The notes under the pieces were generated by a model that did not search any database, was not told the DNA's origin, and was given only the letters and a program-made list of their open reading frames with translations. A stretch of 64,000 nucleotides of DNA from Phaeobacter porticola (GTDB taxonomy: Bacteria; Pseudomonadota; Alphaproteobacteria; Rhodobacterales; Rhodobacteraceae), in contig NZ_CP016364.1 in NCBI RefSeq assembly GCF_001888185.1, positions 310,001-374,000 on the forward strand. Direction: 5' to 3'. Shown here in pieces: positions 56,669 through 64,000 of the stretch (position 1 is its first letter; each line of letters begins with the position of its first letter). The position numbers and the translations under genes are program-made.

Positions 56669-57379
56669 TCAGCCTGCCTGCGTCTTCGGACTCTTACCAT
56701 CGCGCCCGGCCGCCGCATCTGCCGTATCAGTAATCTCATCCAACGAGGCTTCCAGGCTCAGCCGCAGCGTCTCAACCTGCTCATCATTTGGCTTTTTCGG
56801 CACCTCATCCGTCCACTCCTGACAGAGCAGCACGCCGCGCGAAAACGGCAAGGGCAGCATCTGCTGGTCCCAAGTCGGCAATTTGATCACCTTCCGCTCT
56901 GCAAAGGCGACAGTGAACACCCGGCAGCCGGTCATCCGGGCCCAGGTGATCGGCACGCCAGAGGACGTCCGGGCCGGGCCTCTTGGGCCATCGGCGGCAA
57001 TACCGATCGAGCACCCTTCCTTGGTGCGGCGCAGCACTTCGCGGGATAGGGCGACGTGGCGCTTGTGGCTCGACATCGGGATGGTCTCAAATCCTAGGCG
57101 GACCAGAATCTGTCCGGCCAACCGCCCGGCGCGCGCGGCGGAGGTCAGGGCGCAGATGCGACCCAGCGAAGTGTCGAAGAGATAGGGGGCCATGATCAGC
57201 CGCTGGTGCCAGAGCACGAAGATCACGGGTTCCCCTGAGGCGACGCAGGCATCCATCTCCTCAAATCCGCGACGCTCCCAGCGTGAGGTTCGATAGGCGA
57301 ATCGCACATAGCCGGCTAAAATCGCCTCAATGGCACGGTTCACACGAGGGCTATCTGCAATTTTTCTACGTAGGCTCAC
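56669..57379 (-). CDS. DUF374 lysophospholipid acyltransferase-like protein
   Basis: 236 residues. The family marks are PVIFVLWHQRLIMAPYLF (HQR at the position of the HX4D motif), FETIPMSSHKRHVALSREVLRR, and GIAADGPRGPARTSSGVPITWA (the ADGPRGP box). Related LPLAT proteins transfer acyl groups to lipid A or lysophospholipids at the inner membrane; in roseobacters the substrate is unknown. It lies between the IS3 remnant and tRNA-Trp, on the opposite strand to the ribosomal genes, and appears intact. Confidence 0.88.
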   Translation of the reverse strand: MSLRRKIADSPRVNRAIEAILAGYVRFAYRTSRWERRGFEEMDACVASGEPVIFVLWHQRLIMAPYLFDTSLGRICALTSAARAGRLAGQILVRLGFETIPMSSHKRHVALSREVLRRTKEGCSIGIAADGPRGPARTSSGVPITWARMTGCRVFTVAFAERKVIKLPTWDQQMLPLPFSRGVLLCQEWTDEVPKKPNDEQVETLRLSLEASLDEITDTADAAAGRDGKSPKTQAG

Positions 57380-57504
57380 GGTTCGGCCCTTTCAACGTGG
57401 TGGCACTGCCCCGTCATACTTAAGCCTAGGGTAGGGGGCCAGCCATGGCGCAGCGTCGGATGCTAAACCGCGCCGAAATTGGCATCAATTCGTTTATTTC
57501 CCTC

Positions 57505-57533
57505 TTGCCAGCGGCGCATCCCTGGCTTAGGAA
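57505..57533 (+). promoter_or_regulatory. candidate promoter of tRNA-Trp
   Basis: TTGCCA (57505-57510), 17 bases, TAGGAA (57528-57533), ending 12 bases before the tRNA. Shows that the tRNA could be expressed on its own despite the distance from tuf. Confidence 0.45.
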
Positions 57534-57545
57534 CTGCCGCACCGT

Positions 57546-57621
57546 AGGGGTATAGCTCAGTTGGTAGAGCGACGGTCTCCAAAACCGTAGGTCTCGGGTT
57601 CGAACCCTGATGCCCCTGCCA
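57546..57621 (+). tRNA. tRNA-Trp (CCA anticodon)
   Basis: Cloverleaf with acceptor AGGGGTA/TGCCCCT (one G-T pair), D-arm AGCTCAGTTGGTAGAGC, anticodon loop CTCCAAA giving anticodon CCA, and T-arm CGGGTTCGAACCCTG. The 3' CCA is encoded. Upstream of secE as in other alphaproteobacteria, but 2.6 kb away from it because a large gene on the other strand lies between. No duplicated 3' end is visible, so there is no sign of an integrated element. Confidence 0.97.
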
Positions 57622-57741
57622 TTCTCCAAGTTCCATAATGATACTTACAATGGATCCAGGGTTTGTCCGTGACTGATGGAACCTAAAAATCCCCACTGCC
57701 ACAGGGCAGAAGGGATGTTTTTTTGGTGGTTGCAGAGGGGG

Positions 57742-59934
57742 TCAGGCGGCGTGAACTGGAGCGCTGGTCGGCGCGGCAACGGCAAGCCTTTCACCGGCAG
57801 AGAGCAGCAGGCCGTCCTCTGTTGGTACATCCACATGTTGGGGCATCAATCCCTTACAGTGGCGATCAAACACCAGATCAAAGCCACGTTCCAAATCGCG
57901 GATATATCTAGCGGTGTCGAACAACGGTGCCTTGGCCTGCATCATTCGCAGCTTGGCGCGCAATGCCATCAACTGATCGCGATCACGCGTTAACTCCAGC
58001 GCGTGGGCCTCGTACTCTTGCACCGTTGTGGCCAGCAACTCTTTCAGCCCTGCGGCAGTCAGCAGGCTGGCGCTGGTGCGGGCTGCGAATTGACGGCCTG
58101 CAACCGACAGGACTGGTAGCCCTGCACAAAGCGCGTCGCGTGCTGCAGGACCTGCGTTCATCGTCATCGTGTCGAGGAACAGATCCGCAACCATGCAACG
58201 GGCCATGCGCTCTTCGCCCGTAGCTGCCGTCGCAAAGACAATGCGGTCGGCGGAGACTTTGCGATCTTCTGCAGCCAGACAGAGAGCAGCCTGGGCTTGT
58301 TCGGGGTAGTCAGGCAACCATAGAACGCTACCCTCGGTCTTGGCCAGAAGGCGCATCCAGATGTCGAATTCCTTCGGCGTGACAGCGTGGCTCGCAGCAA
58401 AGCTGCAAAAGACAAAGGCGTCATCTGGTAGGCCGCAATCGTGGCGGCTGAACTGATGACCCGAAAGATCTTGGAAGCCGGTACCGCTTTGATAGCTGTG
58501 TGGCATGCGAATCAGGTGTTCTTCGTAGTAGCGTTCGCTGCCAGGGGGGCAGGTCACCGTATCGCCAAGCATATAGTCATAGGCTGGGGTCCCCATGGTG
58601 CCGGGGAACCCTGGCATCGCAATCTGCACAGGCGCGATGCGGGCAGAGAACACAGTCGTATCGGCCTCTAGGCCAAAACTGGTGAGATCTACGGCGATGT
58701 CCAGCTCGTCCGCGACTGCTTGCGTCTTGATCGTGGTGGCAGAGAGGCCACGAATGTTGCGATGATGCACGTGACCCACATCGGCACGCGGAGTGCTGGC
58801 CGAATAGACATAGACTGCAAATCTGTTCTGATCGTGTCGCATTAGCAGGCTATCGAGCAGTCGCAACGCATCCAGATCTTGAGATGCGCTAATGAAATAC
58901 CCTATCTTCAGCCGCCGGGGGCGCGTTTGCGCGGGTGGCTTCTGCGGGCTTGTTTCAGACTGAAGACCTGCGTTTGCGTGGGCCTGCATACGGATCCGCA
59001 TCAGATCGGGGTTATCCTCCAACCCAAGCAGCGCCTGTGGTGCGCAGGCGGATCCTCGAAGACCGAGATGGCGACGATGGTCGCCGTATTCGTCCAGCCA
59101 GCGCCAGTCACACAGTTCGGCCATCATCCGCAACTTCAATGCGCGAGCGCGGTCATCAGCGGGGCGCGCGAGCAGGATCTGATCTAAATGGCGGATCGCC
59201 TCTGTCTGATTGCCGTCCTGACCGGTCAGCTGTGCTAGATTATAACGGGCCTCTAGGAAACCCGGTGCAAACCGCGCTGCCTGACCGTAAAGATCACGCG
59301 CAATGCCTATATTACCAAGATGACGCTGGATATTGGCGCGGTTGTAGAGCAACTGCGCATTGTCGGGTGCCTGGTCAATGGCGGTGGCAAAACACTGGTC
59401 TGCTTCAATGATACGGTCCAGATCCAGCAGCGTGTTGCCAAGGTTGTTCAGCGCAGGCAAGCATGCCGGATCGAGCGACAGCGCCTTTTTGTATAGGGCA
59501 ATCGCATCCTCTGGCCGGTTTTGGCGGCGGTAGACATCGCCCATCGCTGCAAAGGTGGTAGAGGAGGCGGGGTTCAGTTCGCAGGCCTTGTTGAGACAGG
59601 TTGCCGCTTCGTCCAGGGCGGTTTGCGCCAGCTGGCAGCGGCCCAAGAGCTCCCATAGGAAAGCGCATTTTCGGCGGGTTTTTAGCAGTTCAGCGCAGCG
59701 GGTCGCTGCCTGCTGATATTGCCCGTGCTGAAACAACGCCGTCAGCTGCTCTTGTACTTCTGGGTCCAGATTAACACCCCCTTGCTGTGGCTGACTGCGT
59801 CCACGACCGGAAAGTCTCCCGGAAATTTGCATGGTGAGCGGTGGGGTAACCTGCGCTTCGCGCTGAGTGGCCCCCGCAATCGGGGTGGTTTGGGTCAGGT
59901 CAGTGGCCTGTTGGTCTGTATGTGCGAGGGTCAT
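57742..59934 (-). CDS. TPR protein with SPINDLY/OGT-like (GT41) C-terminal domain, variant active site
   Basis: 730 residues. About 55-290 is a run of TPR repeats (AFLWELLGRCQLAQTALDEA, TTFAAMGDVYRRQNRPEDAI, PALNNLGNTLLDLDRIIEAD and others); 343-700 is the GT41 domain (IAPVQIAMPGFPGTMGTPAYDYMLGD, VFCSFAASHAVTPKEFDIWM, GSVLWLPDYPEQAQA, DLFLDTMTMNAGPAARDAL). Canonical enzymes have a His in SADFxxHP; here the segment is SASQDLDALRLL. The Lys of NNSYKITP is Ala517 (AASHAVTP). So it may be inactive, or use another mechanism or donor. The N-terminal 50 residues are disordered. AGGA lies 5 bases before ATG 59934. Confidence 0.85.
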   Translation of the reverse strand: MTLAHTDQQATDLTQTTPIAGATQREAQVTPPLTMQISGRLSGRGRSQPQQGGVNLDPEVQEQLTALFQHGQYQQAATRCAELLKTRRKCAFLWELLGRCQLAQTALDEAATCLNKACELNPASSTTFAAMGDVYRRQNRPEDAIALYKKALSLDPACLPALNNLGNTLLDLDRIIEADQCFATAIDQAPDNAQLLYNRANIQRHLGNIGIARDLYGQAARFAPGFLEARYNLAQLTGQDGNQTEAIRHLDQILLARPADDRARALKLRMMAELCDWRWLDEYGDHRRHLGLRGSACAPQALLGLEDNPDLMRIRMQAHANAGLQSETSPQKPPAQTRPRRLKIGYFISASQDLDALRLLDSLLMRHDQNRFAVYVYSASTPRADVGHVHHRNIRGLSATTIKTQAVADELDIAVDLTSFGLEADTTVFSARIAPVQIAMPGFPGTMGTPAYDYMLGDTVTCPPGSERYYEEHLIRMPHSYQSGTGFQDLSGHQFSRHDCGLPDDAFVFCSFAASHAVTPKEFDIWMRLLAKTEGSVLWLPDYPEQAQAALCLAAEDRKVSADRIVFATAATGEERMARCMVADLFLDTMTMNAGPAARDALCAGLPVLSVAGRQFAARTSASLLTAAGLKELLATTVQEYEAHALELTRDRDQLMALRAKLRMMQAKAPLFDTARYIRDLERGFDLVFDRHCKGLMPQHVDVPTEDGLLLSAGERLAVAAPTSAPVHAA

Positions 59935-60202
59935 GGAATCCTATCTCATAATCGCGCTCGAAAAAAGGGTGTTTGGCCATGCGCTGCGACTACCAACACC
60001 CGATAGCTGATATTTATGACCGTCGAAAATTAAGATAGAATTGACCGCAGTGGACGGGGGCGTCGAAGTGGTATCAACCATTCGCCACCGCGTCTGCGAG
60101 ATTGCAGGTGCGCACGACCGGTGCCCGCGGCGGCAGGGCTTGAAATTGCCGTAGTCTCCGGTTACATCGCAAAGTGATTGCTAGCAGAGAGAAACACGCC
60201 TC

Positions 60203-60400
60203 ATGGCCACTATTAACCCCGTCCAGTTCATCCAGCAGGTTCGCGCCGAAGTCTCCAAGGTCGTCTGGCCGACCCGCCGTGAGGTGCTGCTGACCACCGT
60301 TATGGTGTTCGTTATGGCGGCGCTGACGGCTGTGTTTTTTGCCATCGTAGATATCCTGATCCGCTTCGGCCTTGAGGGCATCTGGGGCATGTTCGGCTGA
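60203..60400 (+). CDS. secE: preprotein translocase subunit SecE
   Basis: 65 residues: amphipathic helix and VSKVVWPTRREVLLTT signature, then a single membrane helix (MVFVMAALTAVFFAIVDILI). Stabilises SecY in the Sec translocon. The TTATTAACCCC start region has only a modest ribosome-binding site (GAGAGAAAC). nusG follows after 242 bases. Confidence 0.96.
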   Translation: MATINPVQFIQQVRAEVSKVVWPTRREVLLTTVMVFVMAALTAVFFAIVDILIRFGLEGIWGMFG

Positions 60401-60642
60401 TTATCAGGACAATTGCCCTGATATCGCAACCCATTGTGTTGCGTTGTATGTTGGCTGGCAATTGACGGCTCACCTCTTGATCTTGGACTTCCAGGGCGAT
60501 AGGTGAGCCTTAGCTCTGACGTAGGCGTGTGGCGATTCGTGTCGCGCGCCGCTTTTTGTTAGAGTGCAGCCAGAGGCTGTATTTTATTTTAGCAGCGGCA
60601 CGACGATCTTGTCGGCCAAGAGACACAAGGACGATCAGGTTC

Positions 60643-61176
60643 ATGGCGAAACGGTGGTATTCGGTCAGCGTTCTTTCGAACTTCGAAAAGAAAATCGCAG
60701 AGCAGATCCGCACGTCGGTCGCAGAACAGGGCCTTGAAGACGAGATCGACGAAGTTCTGGTCCCCACCGAAGAGGTGATTGAAATTAGGCGCGGCAAGAA
60801 AGTCTCGACCGAGCGTCGCTTCATGCCCGGTTACGTGCTGGTGCATATGGAAATGTCCGACCGCGGCTATCACCTGATCTCCTCTATCAATCGCGTGACT
60901 GGCTTCCTCGGCCCGCAAGGCCGCCCGATGCCGATGCGCGACGCCGAGGTGCAGGGCATCCTTGGCCGCGTCCAAGAAGGCGAAGAGGCACCGCGCACGC
61001 TGATCTCTTACGAGGTTGGGGAGCGCGTCAAAGTCAACGACGGTCCGTTCGAGGATTTCGACGGCATGGTCGAAGGTGTCGACGACGACAATCAAAAGCT
61101 CAAAGTTACCGTGTCCATCTTTGGCCGCGAAACTCCGGTGGAGCTGGACTTCACCCAGGTGACCAAGCAGGGCTGA
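60643..61176 (+). CDS. nusG: transcription termination/antitermination protein NusG
   Basis: 177 residues from ATG 60643. The NGN domain ([40 protein letters not shown]) binds RNA polymerase, and the KOW domain ([23 protein letters not shown]) binds NusE or Rho. Universal N-terminus supports the start; an AAGGACGATCAGGTTC leader precedes it. Downstream hairpins at 61184 and 61224 separate it from rplK. Confidence 0.97.
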   Translation: MAKRWYSVSVLSNFEKKIAEQIRTSVAEQGLEDEIDEVLVPTEEVIEIRRGKKVSTERRFMPGYVLVHMEMSDRGYHLISSINRVTGFLGPQGRPMPMRDAEVQGILGRVQEGEEAPRTLISYEVGERVKVNDGPFEDFDGMVEGVDDDNQKLKVTVSIFGRETPVELDFTQVTKQG

Positions 61177-61183
61177 TACCAGT

Positions 61184-61201
61184 CACCGGGCATGCCCGGT
61201 G
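61184..61201 (+). terminator. perfect 18-bp palindrome directly after nusG
   Basis: CACCGGGCATGCCCGGTG starts 8 bases after the nusG stop; as RNA it forms a 7-bp stem with a CAUG tetraloop. No U-run. It may protect or shape the 3' end, together with the terminator 20 bases further on. Confidence 0.5.
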
Positions 61202-61223
61202 TGAGGCAAGGATGAGATCTGTC

Positions 61224-61256
61224 AAAGGCGTCTGGCAACAGGCGCCTTTTGCTTTT
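61224..61256 (+). terminator. intrinsic terminator between nusG and rplK
   Basis: AAAGGCG (61224-61230) pairs with CGCCTTT (61243-61249) over 12 bases; T-rich sequence (TTTTGCTTTTG) follows. Suggests that rplK-rplA has its own promoter or only partial read-through from secE-nusG. Confidence 0.7.
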
Positions 61257-61441
61257 GTAGCAGGGCGGACTGTATATTTCCTGACTTGAGTTCTGGCCGG
61301 CCTGCCTGTAAGGACACGGTTTATTGCCAGGAATGGCGATTCCCGCGTGGGAGGCGCGCACATCGCGATGTGCAGACCAGACCACACAACATATCAGGCT
61401 CAAGGGACGCGTCCCGAGGGTGTTGGAATAGGAGAAGGCCC

Positions 61442-61867
61442 ATGGCCAAGAAACTCGTAGGCACGATGAAGTTACAAGTGCCCGCCGGTAAAGCAAACCC
61501 GTCCCCGCCGGTTGGTCCGGCGCTGGGTCAGCGCGGCATCAACATCATGGAATTCTGCAAGGCGTTCAACGCTAAGACGGCAGACATGGAGCCCGGCGCG
61601 CCGTGCCCGACCGTGATTACCTACTACCAGGACAAGTCCTTCACCATGGACATCAAGACGCCGCCTGCGTCTTATTACCTGAAGAAGGCTGCCAAGGTGA
61701 AGTCGGGTGCGAAAACCCCTTCGCGTGAGACCGTCGGCACCGTGACCGCGGCTCAGGTGAAAGAAATCGCCGAAGCAAAAATGAAAGATCTGAACGCGAA
61801 CGACATCGAAGCCGCGATGCAGATCATCCTGGGCTCTGCCCGCTCCATGGGCATCGAGGTGAAGTAA
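61442..61867 (+). CDS. rplK: 50S ribosomal protein L11
   Basis: 141 residues. [41 protein letters not shown] is the conserved N-terminus; the C-terminal part ([33 protein letters not shown]) binds the GTPase-centre rRNA. L11 is needed for Rsh/RelA activation and for release-factor function. AGGAGAAGG precedes ATG 61442; rplA follows after one base. Confidence 0.98.
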   Translation: MAKKLVGTMKLQVPAGKANPSPPVGPALGQRGINIMEFCKAFNAKTADMEPGAPCPTVITYYQDKSFTMDIKTPPASYYLKKAAKVKSGAKTPSRETVGTVTAAQVKEIAEAKMKDLNANDIEAAMQIILGSARSMGIEVK

Positions 61868-61868
61868 G

Positions 61869-62567
61869 ATGGCTAAGCTCGGTAAACGTACCCGCGCTGC
61901 GCGCGAAGCTTTCGCTGGCAAGAACAACCTGTCGGTGGAAGAAGCAGTCGCTCTGATCAAAGCGAATGCAAACGCGAAATTTGACGAAACCGTCGAAATC
62001 GCCATGAATCTGGGTGTTGACACCCGTCACGCAGACCAGATGGTTCGCGGTGTTATCGGCCTGCCCAACGGCACCGGCAAAGACATGCGTGTTGCTGTTT
62101 TCGCCCGCGGCGCGAAAGCTGACGAAGCCAAGGAAGCCGGTGCAGACATCGTCGGTGCGGAAGACCTGATGGAAACCATCCAGGGCGGCACCATTGATTT
62201 CGATCGCTGCATTGCAACCCCTGACATGATGCCGATCGTTGGTCGTCTGGGTAAAGTGCTTGGTCCGCGTAACCTGATGCCAAACCCCAAGGTTGGTACT
62301 GTGACCATGGACGTCAAGGCAGCTGTTGAAGCGGCCAAGGGTGGCGAAGTTCAGTTCAAGGCTGAAAAAGGCGGCGTTGTCCACGCAGGCGTTGGCAAAG
62401 CGTCCTTCGACGAAGCCAAGCTGATTGAAAACGTTAAGGCGTTCATCTCGGCAGTGGCCAAGGCCAAGCCGGCTGGTGCCAAAGGCGCCTATATGAAGAA
62501 AATCGCTCTGTCCTCCACCATGGGTCCGGGCGTCACTGTTGACGTGGAAACCGCCGTTACCGAGTAA
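61869..62567 (+). CDS. rplA: 50S ribosomal protein L1
   Basis: 232 residues. [58 protein letters not shown] and [30 protein letters not shown] are the L1 blocks. Binds the L1 stalk and, in E. coli, represses translation of its own operon at the L11 leader; the same feedback is likely. Terminated by the hairpin at 62642. Confidence 0.98.
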   Translation: MAKLGKRTRAAREAFAGKNNLSVEEAVALIKANANAKFDETVEIAMNLGVDTRHADQMVRGVIGLPNGTGKDMRVAVFARGAKADEAKEAGADIVGAEDLMETIQGGTIDFDRCIATPDMMPIVGRLGKVLGPRNLMPNPKVGTVTMDVKAAVEAAKGGEVQFKAEKGGVVHAGVGKASFDEAKLIENVKAFISAVAKAKPAGAKGAYMKKIALSSTMGPGVTVDVETAVTE

Positions 62568-63013
62568 TCTCGGTCAATGGCTGGGTTCGCCCAGCGGCGC
62601 AACCTTTTACGTCCGGGCGGATCTGTTTCATTTCTGGTTATCCGGGATCCCTTGGCGGGGGTCCCGGTTTTTGTTTTCTGGCAGGTATCCTTGGGTGTTC
62701 TCGCCTGAAATGCAGTGGCTTCAGACGTTGTCGTTTTTGCCCTTGGAAATCCCTTCAAATGGGACTAATTACGACCCCGAGATAAAGCGTGCGATTCGTC
62801 GTGCGCTTTATTTCATTTCGTCCAAGATGGTGGGTGACCTGTCGATCGGGTCTTAATTTCCCTCCTGAGACGGGAACGACCAAAGGATCGAGGGAATTCC
62901 TACCCTCGGGTGATTTTGGCTCACCCCGTTAAAACGGACTTGAACGTCGGACAGCAATGTTCGGCACATCAATGAGCCGGGATGCGCAAGTGTCCCTAAA
63001 CTTGGAGAGAACT
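62568..63013. promoter_or_regulatory. rplA-rplJ intergenic region: terminator, second hairpin and L10 leader
   Basis: 446 bases. After the rplA terminator there is a second stem-loop (62782-62811: 12 bp with two wobble pairs, ATTCGT loop, T-rich after it). The last 150 bases upstream of rplJ contain GGGAATTCC and CTACCCTCGGGTGATTTTGGCTC, GC-rich blocks that could fold into the autoregulatory leader bound by L10-L12, by analogy with other bacteria. I cannot fix the promoter. Confidence 0.55.
62642..62675 (+). terminator. intrinsic terminator after rplA
   Basis: CCGGGATCC (62642-62650) pairs with GGGTCCCGG (62659-62667) with one T-G pair over an 8-base loop, followed by TTTTTGTTTTC. Confidence 0.85.
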
Positions 63014-63532
63014 GTGGATAGAGCCCAGAAAGAGAGAGTGGTCGAGGAACTCGGCCAGATCTTCGAAAGCTCTGGCGTGGTGGTCATAGCCCACTACACC
63101 GGTCTGACAGTTGCTGAGATGCAGGATCTGCGAGCGCGCGCAAGCGACGCTGGCACCTCCGTGCGTGTTGCCAAGAACAGGCTCGCCAAAATCGCCCTCG
63201 AGGGTAAGCCGTGTGAAAACATGTCTGACCTGCTGACAGGGATGACCGTACTGACCTATTCCGAAGATCCTGTGTCCGCCGCTAAGGTGGCAGAGGATTT
63301 CGCCAAGGAGAACAAAAAGTTCGAGATCCTTGGCGGCGCAATGGGTGAGAACGCTCTGGACCGTGCCGGCGTTGAAGCCGTGTCGAAAATGCCTTCGCGC
63401 GACGAGCTTATTGCTCAGATCGCAAGCTGCATCGGCGCACCTGCTTCCAACATCGCTGGCGCAATTGGCGCACCTGCAAGCAACATCGCAAGCATTCTTT
63501 CGACCATCGAAGAGAAGGCGGAAGCTGCGTAA
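63014..63532 (+). CDS. rplJ: 50S ribosomal protein L10
   Basis: 172 residues from GTG 63014, which has GGAG 6 bases upstream and gives the usual [23 protein letters not shown] start; an ATG at 62957 would add 19 atypical residues. [21 protein letters not shown] is the rRNA-binding core; the C-terminal [15 protein letters not shown] helix holds the L7/L12 dimers. Two near-identical segments, [21 protein letters not shown], occur near the end, a small internal repeat typical of L10. Confidence 0.96.
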   Translation: MDRAQKERVVEELGQIFESSGVVVIAHYTGLTVAEMQDLRARASDAGTSVRVAKNRLAKIALEGKPCENMSDLLTGMTVLTYSEDPVSAAKVAEDFAKENKKFEILGGAMGENALDRAGVEAVSKMPSRDELIAQIASCIGAPASNIAGAIGAPASNIASILSTIEEKAEAA

Positions 63533-63613
63533 GCGGTTGGCACTGAATGACTGGCGTCGGGCACCTGCCTGCACGTTGGAACACACACACTGTAAACGGA
63601 AAGAGCTGATAAA

Positions 63614-63988
63614 ATGGCTGATCTGAAGAAACTGGCAGAAGACATCGTTGGTCTGACCCTGCTTGAAGCACAAGAACTGAAAACCATCCTGAAGGATGAG
63701 TATGGCATCGAGCCCGCAGCTGGCGGCGCAGTTGTCATGGCAGCTGGCGGCGACGCCGGTGGCGCAGCTGAAGAAGAAAAGACCGAATTCGACGTCGTTC
63801 TGAAGAATGCCGGCGCTTCCAAGATCAACGTGATCAAAGAAGTTCGTGGCATCACCGGTCTTGGCCTGAAAGAAGCCAAAGAGCTGGTCGAAGCTGGCGG
63901 CAAAATCAAAGAAGGCGTGTCCAAGGACGAAGCCGAAGACGTCAAAGGCAAGCTGGAAGCAGCTGGCGCCGAAGTCGAGCTGGCCTAA
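63614..63988 (+). CDS. rplL: 50S ribosomal protein L7/L12
   Basis: 124 residues. The N-terminal dimerisation part ([25 protein letters not shown]), an Ala/Gly-rich hinge ([21 protein letters not shown]), and the factor-binding C-terminal domain ([42 protein letters not shown]) are all complete. Stop at 63988; rpoB would be expected next, beyond the window end. Confidence 0.98.
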   Translation: MADLKKLAEDIVGLTLLEAQELKTILKDEYGIEPAAGGAVVMAAGGDAGGAAEEEKTEFDVVLKNAGASKINVIKEVRGITGLGLKEAKELVEAGGKIKEGVSKDEAEDVKGKLEAAGAEVELA

Positions 63989-64000
63989 GCTACGCGATAC

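Noticed and set aside
57546-60202. Genomic island integrated at tRNA-Trp
   Set aside because: No integrase gene and no repeat of the tRNA 3' end on the far side of the TPR gene.
62539-62856. 105-codon frame between rplA and rplJ
   Set aside because: Contains the rplA end, a strong terminator and a second hairpin; aromatic-rich and unlike a real protein.

Overview
The window looks like a chromosomal core segment of a marine Rhodobacteraceae (Roseobacter-group) alphaproteobacterium. The reasons are the split F0 operon atpI-B-E-b'-b without F1 genes, the ChvI-ChvG-HprK-RapZ-EIIA-HPr cluster, the rpoZ-rsh-DUF2062-pdxJ-acpS-lepB-rnc-era-DUF1491-recO string, methylsuccinyl-CoA dehydrogenase, and several families I know mainly from Rhodobacterales. 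Base composition and codon use look fairly even. I see no prophage, CRISPR array, rRNA operon or secretion system. Assignments rest on motifs read by eye and family knowledge, without database searches.

Layout. 1-3.4 kb: end of a DMT transporter, then the F0 ATP synthase operon and a terminator. 3.5-10.5 kb: FadR/PdhR-type regulator, small lipoprotein, SMC, two exported small proteins, lytic transglycosylase. 10.6-18.8 kb: cobC-cobD, glutathionyl-hydroquinone-reductase-like GST, MalY-type aminotransferase, three tandem deformylase genes (the third degenerate), fmt and a small membrane protein. 18.8-23.4 kb: leftward genes ispH, then LysE-DUF3429-methyltransferase-rnhA-TRIC chained by short overlaps, then a NYN-domain protein. 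23.5-32.3 kb: folK and the rightward rpoZ/rsh to recO string. 32.3-36.4 kb: META lipoprotein, mcd, TauE/SafE permease, cation efflux protein. 36.4-43.8 kb: pckA divergent from chvI-chvG-hprK-rapZ-manX-ptsH and an acyltransferase. 43.9-49.6 kb: hbd, a DUF6473 protein, etfBA, cobalamin adenosyltransferase, HIG1-like protein, SDR. 49.6-55.1 kb: SH3 protein, parC, lipoprotein, tuf. 55.5-64 kb: an IS3 remnant, DUF374 acyltransferase, tRNA-Trp, a large TPR/GT41-like protein, then secE-nusG-rplK-rplA-rplJ-rplL.

How it fits together. mcd, hbd, etfBA, the cobalamin adenosyltransferase and cobC/cobD point to acetyl-CoA and propionyl-CoA assimilation through the B12-dependent ethylmalonyl-CoA pathway. 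A near-identical 12-bp element, TTGC(A)(G/C)CGCAAC, lies before mcd, before the divergent tauE and before etfB, which suggests a shared regulator. pckA and chvI share a 346-bp divergent region with three TTAGCGC elements spaced at about whole helical turns. The ChvIG operon carries a regulatory PTS branch.

The least ordinary items are the shared operator-like motif, the third deformylase homologue lacking metal-ligand Cys and catalytic Glu, the TPR/GT41 protein lacking residues usually needed for catalysis, and the expansion of the tuf-tRNA-Trp-secE locus by an IS remnant and that protein. I did not find a clearly new multi-gene system.
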